In this document: one piece after another, positions 39,643 through 47,825 of the stretch
How the letters are laid out: every line of letters begins with the position of its first letter
Numbering within the stretch: the first letter of the stretch is position 1
Assembly (NCBI GenBank): GCA_959018755.1
Contig: CAUEMA010000002.1
Span: 1-64,000, forward strand
DNA length: 64,000 nt
Source: an uncultured Collinsella sp.
GTDB lineage: Bacteria; Actinomycetota; Coriobacteriia; Coriobacteriales; Coriobacteriaceae
Direction: 5' to 3'
Position numbers and translations under genes: made by a program
Notes under the pieces: generated by a model
Database searches by the model: none
Told to the model about the DNA's origin: nothing
Seen by the model: only the letters and a program-made list of their open reading frames with translations

Positions 39643-39798
39643 GAGACAAGGGCGGGTGTGGACCTGGATGTTCTGCTCGAGCGTGGATTTCTGGACACGC
39701 GAGCGAAGAAAATCTTCCGACCGGAGAACGAGCGTGGATAATTAACTTGGATAGGGAGCTAAGGTAAACACCGATTGTCTATCGAAGGCTTTAGAAAC
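39643..39798. other. Gene-free stretch with GAGCGTGGAT motifs
   Basis: No supported gene. GAGCGTGGAT occurs at about 39679 and 39730, and the related GAACGTGGATAAT with its inverted partner lies at 43781-43844. This suggests a dispersed short repeat around the PTS locus. Confidence 0.5.
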
Positions 39799-39833
39799 AA
39801 CGACCCCGATTTCATTGTGGAATCGGGGTCGTT
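39799..39833 (-). terminator. Terminator of the beta-glucoside operon
   Basis: CGACCCCGATT (39801-39811) pairs with AATCGGGGTCG (39821-39831). On the minus strand it is followed by TTGTTTCT. It lies about 100 bp after the PTS gene. Confidence 0.75.
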
Positions 39834-39934
39834 TGTGCCTGAGGAATCCGAATGGATTAATCGAGCTCCTAAGGGACTTCTTGGGTTCTTGCTAATGGTC
39901 TGCCGAGGATGTCCCCAATGCAAGCAGCGGGCAT

Positions 39935-41335
39935 CTACTCAATATAGTTGGGATTCTTCTTGATGATCACGCGTGCAGCGATGAACGAGACGACGATGGC
40001 GATGACGGCGACAACGCATGCCAGTACGAAGTTGCCCATGGATCCATCGGGAGCGATAAAGATCAGCGCAGAAAGAAGACCGGGGCATGCTCCCGCAACA
40101 TACTCCTTCAGGACGAAGATACCTGCAGGGAGTCCCGCGCAGAGGGCGCCGATTGCCGTGCCGACAAGCAGGCGGGGACGCTCGATGAGGCAGCCGTAAA
40201 ATGCGGGCTCAGTTACGCCACAGAGTGCGGTGACGGCAACCGTGGTGACCATACCTCTCTTCTCCTTGTTGCTTTTCATTGCAGTTGCCAAGGCGAGACT
40301 CGTGCCGCCAATGCAGAGGTTTGAGATGAAGCCAAAGATGATGGGCGCCCAGCCGAGCTGCGCCAAGCTCGTAACTTCGATCGCGATGTAGGCCTTATCA
40401 AGACCGAGCATGACAAAATAGGGGTTAAGGGCTGCAAGGACTGGAGTAGCGATAAATGCCACGTTATCCATGAGCCACGTGGCGGCATCACTCAGCGCGT
40501 AGCCCATCATGCTGCCGGCGGGGCCGAGGATAATCAGCTCAACAGGCACGACGATGAACATGGTGAGCAGCGGCTTCAAGAACAGTTTGGTAATGTCGGG
40601 GATGATTTTCTGAAGACCGCGATCAACAAAGTACATGAACACAACGCCCAGTACGATTGGCACCACCGTGCTCGAGTAGTCATTCGTCGGGATGGGGATG
40701 CCAAGAAAGTCGAGACCCTCAGCACCGCTAATAGACGAGCTAATCATGATTGCGCCCAGCAGTGCGCCCATGATAGGCTGCATCTTCATGACGGCGGCGA
40801 GCTGATAGCCGAGGTAAACGGGCAGGAAGCTAAATGAGGCGCTGAAGATCGCCAGCAGAACCTGGGCGGTTCCGCTATCGGTGTTCAATCCACAATAATT
40901 GACCAGGAGATTCTTGATCGAAAGAATGAGTCCGCCAACGATGAGCGCCGGGACGATGGGCATGAATACCTGTGCAGAGACGTTCCCGAATTTCTCAATC
41001 AAGCCCATGGCGGTGTTACCGCTTTTAATGCCTTCTGCAAGGTCTTTGGCGGTTTGGGCATCGTCGGCAACCGTGCCACCGCCGACTTCGATTCCCGCGA
41101 AGTCGAGGAAGTCGTTGTAAGCCTCGGTGACGTTGGGGCCGATGATCACCTGAAGCTGGCCACCGCTGACTACTGCCCCGAGCGCCTGGTCGGCCGATTT
41201 GGCGAGCTGGAGATCGATGATCGAGGTGTCTCGTGCGTCGATGCGAAGGCGCGTCGCACAATGAGTTACCGGTGTAATGTTCTCTTTGCCGCCAACAGCC
41301 TTTAGGACTGTTTCGGACATTGCCTGATACTTCAT
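39935..41335 (-). CDS. Beta-glucoside-type PTS permease, EIIBC
   Basis: This 466-residue protein imports and phosphorylates a sugar, probably a beta-glucoside given the adjacent GH1 enzyme. Residues 1-80 are the EIIB domain with phosphocysteine Cys26 (THCATRLRI). From about residue 105 the EIIC membrane domain follows with about ten helices (SAQVFMPIVPALIVGGLI, GVTEPAFYGCLIERPR near 375). There is no EIIA domain at the C-terminus, unlike full-length BglF, so an outside EIIA is needed. The gene ends the operon, 9 bp after the glucosidase. Confidence 0.9.
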   Translation of the reverse strand: MKYQAMSETVLKAVGGKENITPVTHCATRLRIDARDTSIIDLQLAKSADQALGAVVSGGQLQVIIGPNVTEAYNDFLDFAGIEVGGGTVADDAQTAKDLAEGIKSGNTAMGLIEKFGNVSAQVFMPIVPALIVGGLILSIKNLLVNYCGLNTDSGTAQVLLAIFSASFSFLPVYLGYQLAAVMKMQPIMGALLGAIMISSSISGAEGLDFLGIPIPTNDYSSTVVPIVLGVVFMYFVDRGLQKIIPDITKLFLKPLLTMFIVVPVELIILGPAGSMMGYALSDAATWLMDNVAFIATPVLAALNPYFVMLGLDKAYIAIEVTSLAQLGWAPIIFGFISNLCIGGTSLALATAMKSNKEKRGMVTTVAVTALCGVTEPAFYGCLIERPRLLVGTAIGALCAGLPAGIFVLKEYVAGACPGLLSALIFIAPDGSMGNFVLACVVAVIAIVVSFIAARVIIKKNPNYIE

Positions 41336-41344
41336 CTCTTTCTC

Positions 41345-42763
41345 CTAACCTTCCTGCTCCTGATACTTCGAGATAAGGTCTCGGTACCAATACCAGCTCT
41401 TTTTGGGGGTGCGCTCCAGATTGTTCTCGAAGTCGATATGGACAAGTCCGTATCGTTTTTCGTAGCCGTTGATCCAGCTATACAGATCCATCGTCGACCA
41501 GAGGTAGTAGCCCTCAACGCGCGCGCCGTCGCGCTTAGCCCTCATCATGTGCTCGATGAACTGGCCCAGAAGCTCGATGCGGTCATCATCGTGGATCATT
41601 CCGTCTGCGTCTGGTTGCTCATAGGCGCCATGTCCGTTTTCCGTAATAAAGATGCGGGGCGCGTCATAGCGCTCGTGGACATCCATGATGGTTGAATACA
41701 TGCAACTTGGGAGTATTTCGCGGCCCCATTTATTGCGGGGAACATTGCTGTCGCGGGCGCTTTCAAACAAGGGCGCAATGCATTTTCCTTCGACCTTTTT
41801 GCTCGAACCGCCCTTATTGTTCGCCGAAACGGCAAGCTCTCCACCGTGCCAGTCGGTTACATACTCTCGGCAATACACGTTGAGTCCAATAAAATCGACT
41901 TTACCGTCTCTGAATTCTTCTACGTCATTTGGGGATCGATAGAGCGAGACGCCAAGTTTTTCAAGGATTTCGTCCATTTCTGGCGGCAGTTGACCCTGAA
42001 GTGCTGGTGCCAGAATCATGCGATTGGCGAAAAAGTCTGCGTATCGAAATACGTCATCGGGGTGCTCGGTTGCCGGGTCGAGTTCGACAACGCCGCCATC
42101 GTGGACGGCGCCGATGATGCCGTCGTAGCCCATTTGACGATATGCTCGGACTGCGAGTGCGCTTGCGCGCATCAGGTTGTACTGAAACTGCATGTACGAC
42201 TGAACGTCGAGCGATCGATTGGGGGGATAGTTGCCCAACATGTTTACGCAGTAGCTGTAGAAATGCGGCTCGTTAACGGTAGCCCAGATTTTGACGCGGT
42301 CTCCAAAGCGCTCAAAGCAAATCTTGGCGTATTTGCAGAACCACTCTGCCATATCGTTGTTCAGCCATCCGCCTTTGCAAGCAAGCGTGAATGGCAGATC
42401 GTAATGGAACAGCGTAACGTTGGGCTCTATGCCATTTTCGAGGCAGCAATCAATGACCCGATTATAAAAATCGATACCCTTTTCATTCACTTCGCCGATA
42501 CCCGTGGGGATGATTCGACTCCATGAAAGAGAGAAGCGATAGGTGTTTTGTCCGCCTTCTTTCATCATGCGGATATCTTCTTCATAGCGATGGTAGAAGT
42601 CGCAAGATACATCACCGTCAACATGGTTGATGTTCTTATTGCTTGTGTGGTTAAAGAAATCCCACTCGCCAAGGCCTTTGCCGTCTTCGTTCCAGGCACC
42701 CTCGCACTGATAAGACGCCGTGGCGGAACCCCAGAGAAACGGGATGTTGTTCACGTTGCCCAT
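41345..42763 (-). CDS. 6-phospho-beta-glucosidase / beta-glucosidase, GH1
   Basis: The 472-residue enzyme belongs to glycoside hydrolase family 1. The acid/base glutamate is in ATVNEPHF near residue 165 and the nucleophile in IFITENGHGAY near 375. FLWGSATASYQCEGAWNEDGKG is the N-terminal signature. It should cleave the phosphorylated sugar delivered by the adjacent PTS protein. ATG 42763 (MGNVNNIPF) lies behind GGAAAGGGG; two upstream in-frame ATGs are not needed. Base composition is lower in GC than in flanking housekeeping genes. Confidence 0.92.
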   Translation of the reverse strand: MGNVNNIPFLWGSATASYQCEGAWNEDGKGLGEWDFFNHTSNKNINHVDGDVSCDFYHRYEEDIRMMKEGGQNTYRFSLSWSRIIPTGIGEVNEKGIDFYNRVIDCCLENGIEPNVTLFHYDLPFTLACKGGWLNNDMAEWFCKYAKICFERFGDRVKIWATVNEPHFYSYCVNMLGNYPPNRSLDVQSYMQFQYNLMRASALAVRAYRQMGYDGIIGAVHDGGVVELDPATEHPDDVFRYADFFANRMILAPALQGQLPPEMDEILEKLGVSLYRSPNDVEEFRDGKVDFIGLNVYCREYVTDWHGGELAVSANNKGGSSKKVEGKCIAPLFESARDSNVPRNKWGREILPSCMYSTIMDVHERYDAPRIFITENGHGAYEQPDADGMIHDDDRIELLGQFIEHMMRAKRDGARVEGYYLWSTMDLYSWINGYEKRYGLVHIDFENNLERTPKKSWYWYRDLISKYQEQEG

Positions 42764-42834
42764 GAATCCCCTTTCCATCATTCAACACGGTGGATACGTG
42801 TGGCGGAATTACGATTAAGATGACGTCAACTGAT

Positions 42835-42872
42835 TTGAATCATAGGAGAACGACCAAAGCTGTTTGATTCAA
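42835..42872 (+). promoter_or_regulatory. Divergent operator region between the glucosidase and RpiR genes
   Basis: TTGAATCA (42835-42842) and TGATTCAA (42865-42872) form an 8-bp inverted repeat with a 22-bp gap. A related ATGATTTC lies at about 42883. They are candidates for the RpiR-family binding site controlling both directions. Confidence 0.5.
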
Positions 42873-42914
42873 TAAATGAACTATGATTTCGAGGAGAGCG
42901 GAAAGAGGGATCAC

Positions 42915-43748
42915 GTGAATATCAATGACTTCGATGTGCTCAATCGCATTAGCTCCATCATCAACAGCGAGTTTGGGTCAAACGATGCCGCCATCGCTCG
43001 ATATCTCATCGCTCACATTAGGCGTTCGAGCGAAATCAATGTTGCCGCAATAACCCGCGATGCATTCGTGACCCGTTCCGCTGTTCGTCGTTTCTGCAAT
43101 CGATTGGGCTACCAGTCTCTTAGCGATTTGAAAGAATCATTTACTCAGTCAGTCTTTCCAAGCGACTTAAGCCATCGAGAGGAGGAATTTGGCTACGAGG
43201 AATACAGGGCAGAGCTCGACGTTCGCATGATCGAGATGTTCGCTGAGGTTGAAAGCGGCGTGTCCGATATCGCTATTAAGCATCTTGTCGACGAAATTGA
43301 TGGCCATAAAAACGTTGAAATCTGGTGCACCAATAATGTGAGCGCCAATCTCGTACGATTTCAGCAGGAAATGTTTTATGCGGGCAAGATAGTTCGCATA
43401 GTTGCTGGGGCTAACGTCGCGGAATTGAAAAACATGGGAGACGCTTCGCAGTCATTGATAATTCTCGTATCGGTCTCCGGGCTATTTGCGTCACAGGCGC
43501 GTGAGTATCTTGATTGCCGTTCGGGCAGGAAGATTCTAATTACTGCGTTTAGCAACGATGACAAATCGAGGTCTTTTGACCGTGTATATCGTCTTGGTAA
43601 TGCGGGAAACGGAATTGACCGACTCGGCGTTTATTCGAAATACGCCATGACTTATTTTTTCGACTTGCTATCGTCGTGTTACTTGAGTCGCTACCCCTGC
43701 ACCAAGGGGGAGCCGCTCTATGGGTCTACTTTGGCCTGGCCCGAGTAG
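42915..43748 (+). CDS. RpiR/MurR family regulator with SIS domain
   Basis: The 277-residue protein has an N-terminal RpiR helix-turn-helix (SNDAAIARYLIAHIRRSSEINVAAITRDAFVTRSAVRRFCNRLGY) and a C-terminal SIS sugar-phosphate-binding domain (VEIWCTNNVSANLVRFQQEMFYAGK to LGVYSKYAM). It is divergent from the glucosidase/PTS genes and probably senses their phosphorylated sugar. GTG 42915 with AGAGGGA just upstream is preferred; ATG 42876 lacks a ribosome binding site. Confidence 0.85.
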   Translation: MNINDFDVLNRISSIINSEFGSNDAAIARYLIAHIRRSSEINVAAITRDAFVTRSAVRRFCNRLGYQSLSDLKESFTQSVFPSDLSHREEEFGYEEYRAELDVRMIEMFAEVESGVSDIAIKHLVDEIDGHKNVEIWCTNNVSANLVRFQQEMFYAGKIVRIVAGANVAELKNMGDASQSLIILVSVSGLFASQAREYLDCRSGRKILITAFSNDDKSRSFDRVYRLGNAGNGIDRLGVYSKYAMTYFFDLLSSCYLSRYPCTKGEPLYGSTLAWPE

Positions 43749-43780
43749 TTGCGGCTTTACAGTTCTCTCGCCTGGAGAAT

Positions 43781-43844
43781 GAACGTGGATAATCTGCCAC
43801 TTTGGCCTTAGAGCCGCGCTAAAAGTGGGAGATAATCCACGCTC
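43781..43844. repeat. Imperfect hairpin repeat after the RpiR gene
   Basis: The 23 bases 43781-43803 match the reverse complement of 43822-43844 at 20 positions. The arms contain GARCGTGGAT, which also occurs twice near 39.7 kb on the other side of the PTS locus. Confidence 0.65.
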
Positions 43845-44059
43845 GATCGTGGCGTGGAAGCCCGATCTCGACCTATATATAGGTGCAAATAAGTCGGTAT
43901 CGAAGTTCGATACTGAAGGTGTACTCCACTACACCAAAGTGTTACCTCGGGAAACGTCACCTCAGTATCCAAAACCACCGTCCTTCATATCCAAACTCAA
44001 CAAAACCGCAGGTCACAGCTATATAGATACGCCCGGCACCGTGTATCTAGAGGTTTTCG
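43845..44059. other. Gene-free stretch before the tRNA cluster
   Basis: A 106-codon open frame (43825-44145) runs through here but has no ribosome binding site, no recognisable domain, starts inside a hairpin repeat and runs across the promoter that follows. No gene is called. Confidence 0.5.
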
Positions 44060-44089
44060 TTGACAGCCCCCAAGGTTGCATCGTATTAT
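44060..44089 (+). promoter_or_regulatory. Promoter of the tRNA-tuf cluster
   Basis: TTGACA (44060-44065) and TATTAT (44084-44089) are spaced by 18 bp, about 60 bp before tRNA-Tyr. The perfect -35 fits a strong stable-RNA promoter. Confidence 0.8.
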
Positions 44090-44151
44090 CTTTTTCGTTC
44101 GCGGGGGCGGCGGTCCAAAAGACCAAAGGACCTGCGGATACTTGAACGATT

Positions 44152-44233
44152 GGGAGTTTGCCCGAGTGGTTAATGGGGACGGGCTGTAAACCCGTTGGCT
44201 CTGCCTACATAGGTTCGAATCCTATAGCTCCCA
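44152..44233 (+). tRNA. tRNA-Tyr (anticodon GTA)
   Basis: Acceptor GGGAGTT/AGCTCCC, anticodon arm ACGGG-CTGTAAA-CCCGT, long variable arm as in bacterial tRNA-Tyr, and T-arm ATAGG-TTCGAAT-CCTAT. The bases after the discriminator A are CCC, so the CCA end is not encoded, unlike the other six tRNA genes in the window. Confidence 0.93.
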
Positions 44234-44243
44234 CCCGTCAAGT

Positions 44244-44319
44244 GCCTGTATAGCTCAGTCGGTAGAGCACTTCGTTGGTAACGAAGAGGTCACCAGTTCA
44301 AGTCTGGTTGCAGGCTCCA
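44244..44319 (+). tRNA. tRNA-Thr (anticodon GGT)
   Basis: Acceptor GCCTGTA/TGCAGGC, D-stem GCTC/GAGC, anticodon arm CTTCG-TTGGTAA-CGAAG and T-arm ACCAG-TTCAAGT-CTGGT, ending TCCA. It reads ACC and ACT and complements the TGT isoacceptor at 39.3 kb. Confidence 0.95.
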
Positions 44320-44322
44320 TCC

Positions 44323-44399
44323 GGCGGTGTAGCTCAGTTGGTTAGAGCACACGGTTCATACCCGTGGCGTCACTGGTTCGAATCCAGTCACCGCTACCA
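44323..44399 (+). tRNA. tRNA-Met (anticodon CAT), elongator type
   Basis: Acceptor GGCGGTG/CACCGCT, anticodon arm CACGG-TTCATAC-CCGTG and T-arm ACTGG-TTCGAAT-CCAGT, ending ACCA. It lacks the three consecutive G-C pairs of initiator tRNA in the anticodon stem. A CAT-anticodon tRNA-Ile2 cannot be excluded without identity-element analysis. Confidence 0.9.
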
Positions 44400-44410
44400 T
44401 AGGTAACACG

Positions 44411-44441
44411 GTGGCTTCTCAATAGTATGTTGAGAGGCCAC
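44411..44441 (+). other. Hairpin between tRNA-Met and tuf
   Basis: GTGGCTTCTCAA (44411-44422) pairs with TTGAGAGGCCAC (44430-44441) through 12 bp including one G-U. No T-tract follows, so it is more likely a processing site separating tRNAs from the tuf message than a terminator. Confidence 0.5.
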
Positions 44442-44495
44442 TATGGTATAAAGGCAAAGTCCCGTCCGGGGACGACCTGTTTAGAGGAGGGCTTT

Positions 44496-45686
44496 ATGGC
44501 CAAAGAGAAGTTTGAGCGCACTAAGCCGCATGTTAACATCGGCACCATTGGTCACGTCGACCACGGCAAGACCACGCTGACCGCTGCCATCACCAAGGTT
44601 CTCTCCGAGACCGAGGGCTGCAAGGCTGACTTCACTGCGTTCGAGAACATCGACAAGGCTCCGGAGGAGCGCGAGCGCGGCATCACGATCTCCGTCTCCC
44701 ACGTTGAGTACGAGACCGCTGCCCGTCACTACGCTCACGTTGACTGCCCGGGCCACGCTGACTACGTCAAGAACATGATCTCCGGTGCTGCTCAGATGGA
44801 CGGCGCTATCCTGGTCATCGCCGCTACCGACGGCCCCATGGCTCAGACCCGCGAGCACATCCTGCTCGCCCGTCAGGTCGGCGTTCCCTACATCGTCGTC
44901 TTCCTGAACAAGTGCGACATGGTCGACGATGACGAGCTCATCGACCTCGTCGAGATGGAGACCCGTGAGCTCCTCTCCGAGTACGATTTCCCCGGCGACG
45001 ACATCCCCGTCATCCGTGGCTCCGCTCTGGGCGCTCTCGAGGGCGACGCCAAGTGGATGGACGCCATTCGCGAGCTCATGAAGGCCGTCGACGAGTACAT
45101 CCCGACGCCTGCTCGTAACAACGACCTCCCGTTCCTGATGGCCGTTGAGGACGTTATGACCATCTCCGGCCGTGGTACCGTTGCTACTGGCCGTGTCGAG
45201 CGCGGTGAGCTCAAGCTCAACGAGCCCGTCGAGATCGTCGGCATCAAGGATACCCAGAACACCGTCGTTACCGGTATCGAGATGTTCCGTAAGTCCATGG
45301 ACTTCTGCGAGGCTGGCGACAACGTCGGTCTGCTGCTCCGCGGCATCAAGCGTGAGGACATCGAGCGCGGCCAGGTTCTCTGCAAGCCCGGTTCGGTTAC
45401 CCCGCACACCAAGTTCACCGGCGAGATCTACGTTCTGACCAAGGAGGAGGGCGGCCGTCACACCCCGTTCTTCGATGGTTATCGTCCTCAGTTCTACTTC
45501 CGTACCACCGACGTTACCGGTACGGTCAAGCTCCCCGAGGGCACCGAGATGGCTATGCCTGGTGACCACATCACCATCGAGGGCGACCTCATCCACCCGA
45601 TCGCCATGGAGGAGGGCCTGCGCTTCGCTATCCGCGAGGGTGGCCACACCGTCGGTTCGGGCATCGTCTCCACGATCATTGAGTAA
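44496..45686 (+). CDS. tuf: Elongation factor Tu
   Basis: EF-Tu (396 residues) delivers aminoacyl-tRNA to the ribosome. G motifs are GHVDHGKTT (G1, near residue 19), DKAPEERERGITI (switch I), DCPGHADY (G3), NKCDMVDD (G4) and GSALGALEG (G5), followed by beta domains 2 and 3. AGGAGG precedes the ATG. It is coexpressed with three upstream tRNA genes, and fus and rpsL are not adjacent here. Codon use is very biased, as expected for high expression. Confidence 0.98.
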   Translation: MAKEKFERTKPHVNIGTIGHVDHGKTTLTAAITKVLSETEGCKADFTAFENIDKAPEERERGITISVSHVEYETAARHYAHVDCPGHADYVKNMISGAAQMDGAILVIAATDGPMAQTREHILLARQVGVPYIVVFLNKCDMVDDDELIDLVEMETRELLSEYDFPGDDIPVIRGSALGALEGDAKWMDAIRELMKAVDEYIPTPARNNDLPFLMAVEDVMTISGRGTVATGRVERGELKLNEPVEIVGIKDTQNTVVTGIEMFRKSMDFCEAGDNVGLLLRGIKREDIERGQVLCKPGSVTPHTKFTGEIYVLTKEEGGRHTPFFDGYRPQFYFRTTDVTGTVKLPEGTEMAMPGDHITIEGDLIHPIAMEEGLRFAIREGGHTVGSGIVSTIIE

Positions 45687-45713
45687 ATTAGCTCTTTGAT
45701 ATAGCTGACTTAG

Positions 45714-45749
45714 AGAACCCGGCACTTATAGGGGTGCCGGGTTCTTTTC
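45714..45749 (+). terminator. Terminator of tuf
   Basis: AGAACCCGGCAC (45714-45725) pairs with GTGCCGGGTTCT (45734-45745), then TTT. Confidence 0.92.
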
Positions 45750-45890
45750 TGCAATGGATATTGAGCCGTTGCTGGTGTCGAGAGGATCGATAATGGTCCT
45801 GGATGCACCGTCGATTAGATCTCGATGGCTTCATTGATGTGTTCCAAATATGAATGGATCCACCGAGAACCAATTGACTCGAGGTTTTCA

Positions 45891-45919
45891 TTGACAGCAC
45901 TTACGTGGAGCTGATAAAG
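45891..45919 (+). promoter_or_regulatory. Promoter of rpmG-secE-nusG
   Basis: A perfect TTGACA (45891-45896) is followed after 16 bp by GATAAA, about 50 bp before the rpmG start. The stretch 45750-45890 shows no gene. Confidence 0.6.
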
Positions 45920-45965
45920 TAACAACTCGTGCCCGTACGGGGCGGAAATGAAAGGTTCAGGATAC

Positions 45966-46115
45966 ATGCGTACTCTAGTTACTCTTGCGTGCACTGAGTG
46001 CAAGCGCCGCAACTATACGACCACCAAGAACAAGTCGACCATGCCTGATCGTATGGAGATCAAGAAGTATTGCCCCTGGTGCCGTCACCACACGCTGCAC
46101 AAAGAGACTCGCTAG
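45966..46115 (+). CDS. rpmG: 50S ribosomal protein L33
   Basis: This 49-residue protein is L33 of the zinc-binding type. It starts MRTLVTLACTECKRRNYTT and ends KKYCPWCRHHTLHKETR, with the two CxxC pairs (Cys9/Cys12, Cys36/Cys39 by count). AAAGG lies just upstream of the ATG. It precedes tRNA-Trp, secE and nusG, the classic rpmG-secE-nusG order. Confidence 0.95.
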   Translation: MRTLVTLACTECKRRNYTTTKNKSTMPDRMEIKKYCPWCRHHTLHKETR

Positions 46116-46128
46116 TCTCTAGTCACAT

Positions 46129-46204
46129 ACGCCAGTAGTTCAATTGGTAGAGCATCGGTCTCCAAAACCGAGTGTTGAGGGTTCGAGTCCTTCCTGGCGT
46201 GCCA
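46129..46204 (+). tRNA. tRNA-Trp (anticodon CCA)
   Basis: Acceptor ACGCCAG/CTGGCGT, D-stem GTTC/GAGC, anticodon arm TCGGT-CTCCAAA-ACCGA and T-arm GAGGG-TTCGAGT-CCTTC, ending GCCA. It sits between rpmG and secE, a common placement. Confidence 0.95.
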
Positions 46205-46213
46205 GTCATTATT

Positions 46214-46244
46214 CCGTAAGCTCCCACTTGGGGGCTTACGGTTT
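46214..46244 (+). terminator. Hairpin between tRNA-Trp and secE
   Basis: CCGTAAGC...CCC pairs with GGG...GCTTACGG (46214-46225 with 46230-46241), followed by only TTTAC. It is a weak terminator or processing signal, so some readthrough into secE is likely. Confidence 0.55.
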
Positions 46245-46280
46245 ACTCATGTATAAGCGCATTGCGCGGAGGTAACCCAA

Positions 46281-46619
46281 ATGGCCAACAAGAAGAACAA
46301 GAAGAAGGCTCAGCAGCCGGCACCTGCCAACAAAGCTGCCGCCAACTCCAAGGTTGAGGCCAAGAAGGCCGTTGCCAAGAAGAACGAGAAGGCTGCGAAG
46401 TCCAAGAAGAACGAGAAGCCTGGTTTCTTCGCCCGCACCAAGAAGTATTTCGCTTCGGTCAAGTCCGAGATGAAGCGTGTCACGTGGCCCGATAAGAAGG
46501 AGCTCGTGAACTACTCGGTTGTCGTTTGCGCTTCTCTGATCGTCGTCGGCGTCGTCATCGCTCTGCTCGATGCTGGCTTTGGCGAGGCTCTTGCTCTGTT
46601 CTCTGGATTGAGGGGCTAA
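46281..46619 (+). CDS. secE: Preprotein translocase subunit SecE
   Basis: SecE (112 residues) clamps SecY in the membrane. The C-terminal half has the conserved amphipathic helix (FASVKSEMKRVTWPDKKELVNYSVVV) and one membrane helix (ASLIVVGVVIALLDAGFG). The first 45 residues are an Ala/Lys-rich extension (KKNKKKAQQPAPANKAAA), common in actinobacteria. GGAGG precedes the ATG. nusG follows after 3 bp. Confidence 0.95.
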   Translation: MANKKNKKKAQQPAPANKAAANSKVEAKKAVAKKNEKAAKSKKNEKPGFFARTKKYFASVKSEMKRVTWPDKKELVNYSVVVCASLIVVGVVIALLDAGFGEALALFSGLRG

Positions 46620-46622
46620 ACC

Positions 46623-47159
46623 ATGTCTAAGCGTTGGTACGTCGTTCACACTTACTCTGGATACGAGAACCGCGTTAAGTCCGATCTCGAGCATCGCATC
46701 GAGACTATGGGCATGCAGGACCGTATCTTTGATATCGAGATTCCTATGGAGCGCGTCACCGAGATTAAAGAGGGTGGCAAGCGCGAGACCAAGGATTCCA
46801 AGATCTTCCCGGGTTATGTCCTGGTCCGCATGGAGATGGATGACGATGCTTGGACGTGTGTTCGTAACACGCCTGGCGTCACCGGTTTCCTAGGCGGCAA
46901 CGGCAAGCCCGCTCCGCTTTCCCGCGACGAGTACAACAAGATGACTCGTCGTCCCGGTAAGGGCGATTCGCCCAAGCGCACCTCGGTTGATATTGAGGTC
47001 GGTACGTCCGTCCGCGTCACCGATGGCCCGCTTACCGACTTTGATGGCAAGGTCTCCGAGGTTAACACCGAGGCTGGCAAGCTCAAGGTCACGCTGATGA
47101 TCTTTGGCCGCGAGACGCCGGTCGAGCTCGACTTTAACCAGGTCGCTGTCATCGCTTAA
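46623..47159 (+). CDS. nusG: Transcription termination/antitermination factor NusG
   Basis: NusG (178 residues) couples RNA polymerase to Rho or the ribosome. The NGN domain begins KRWYVVHTYSGYENRVKSDLEHRI and ends near residue 115. The C-terminal KOW domain shows VGTSVRVTDGPLTDFDGKVSEVNTEAGKLKVTLMIFGRETPVELDFNQV. Length and layout are standard. Confidence 0.97.
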   Translation: MSKRWYVVHTYSGYENRVKSDLEHRIETMGMQDRIFDIEIPMERVTEIKEGGKRETKDSKIFPGYVLVRMEMDDDAWTCVRNTPGVTGFLGGNGKPAPLSRDEYNKMTRRPGKGDSPKRTSVDIEVGTSVRVTDGPLTDFDGKVSEVNTEAGKLKVTLMIFGRETPVELDFNQVAVIA

Positions 47160-47279
47160 GTTTTCGTCCGTTCGCGCGAGCGTGCTTCTTCTGTGACTGC
47201 TCATCTCAGGAGTGCTTCTAACACGTGCGTGCTTACGATATAGCAAGTACTTCACACTCGTGATTCGAAAGGAATGACC

Positions 47280-47708
47280 ATGGCTGAGAAGAAGGTTGCC
47301 AACGTCATTAAGCTCCAGATTCCTGCTGGTGCCGCTAACCCCGCTCCTCCCGTCGGCCCCGCCCTGGGCGCTGCTGGCGTGAACATCATGCAGTTCTGCC
47401 AGGCCTTTAACGCCGAGACGCAGGATAAGAAGGGCGACATCATCCCCGTTGAGATCTCTGTCTACGAGGACAAGTCCTTCTCCTTCATCACCAAGACCCC
47501 GCCGGCGGCTCACCTCATCAAGAAGGAGCTGAACCTCAAGTCTGGTTCCGCTAAGCCGCAGGCCGACAAGGTTGGTCAGCTCTCCCAGGAGCAGCTCACC
47601 AAGATCGCCGAGATCAAGATGCCGGACCTCAATGCCAACGACATTGACGCCGCCAAGAAGATCATCGCCGGTACCGCCCGCTCCATGGGCGTCACCATCG
47701 CTGAGTAG
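47280..47708 (+). CDS. rplK: 50S ribosomal protein L11
   Basis: L11 (142 residues) is part of the GTPase-associated centre. The N-terminal domain has KLQIPAGAANPAPPVGPALGAAGVNIMQFC, and the rRNA-binding C-terminal domain ends AAKKIIAGTARSMGVTI. ATG 47280 lies 8 bp behind AAAGGA; an ATG two codons earlier is too close to it. The 120-bp leader after nusG could hold the L1 autoregulatory site typical of this operon, but I could not place it. Confidence 0.97.
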   Translation: MAEKKVANVIKLQIPAGAANPAPPVGPALGAAGVNIMQFCQAFNAETQDKKGDIIPVEISVYEDKSFSFITKTPPAAHLIKKELNLKSGSAKPQADKVGQLSQEQLTKIAEIKMPDLNANDIDAAKKIIAGTARSMGVTIAE

Positions 47709-47726
47709 CGATTTCTTTAGGTAATG

Positions 47727-47756
47727 ACGGGTGCCCCGACCGGGGCGCCCGTTATA
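47727..47756 (+). terminator. Hairpin between rplK and rplA
   Basis: ACGGGTGCCCC (47727-47737) pairs with GGGGCGCCCGT (47742-47752) with one T-G pair, followed by TATATG. It may be an attenuator or processing site. Confidence 0.55.
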
Positions 47757-47825
47757 TGTGTGCAATAGGGCACACGATACGATGTGGGAGGGCTCACGCC
47801 CGTTTAACCACAGGAGGTAATGCAC

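Noticed and set aside
39775..39963. 62-codon frame next to the PTS gene
   Set aside because: It runs through the operon terminator and has no ribosome binding site.
43825..44145. 106-codon frame before tRNA-Tyr
   Set aside because: No ribosome binding site, no domain, starts in a hairpin repeat and crosses the tRNA promoter.
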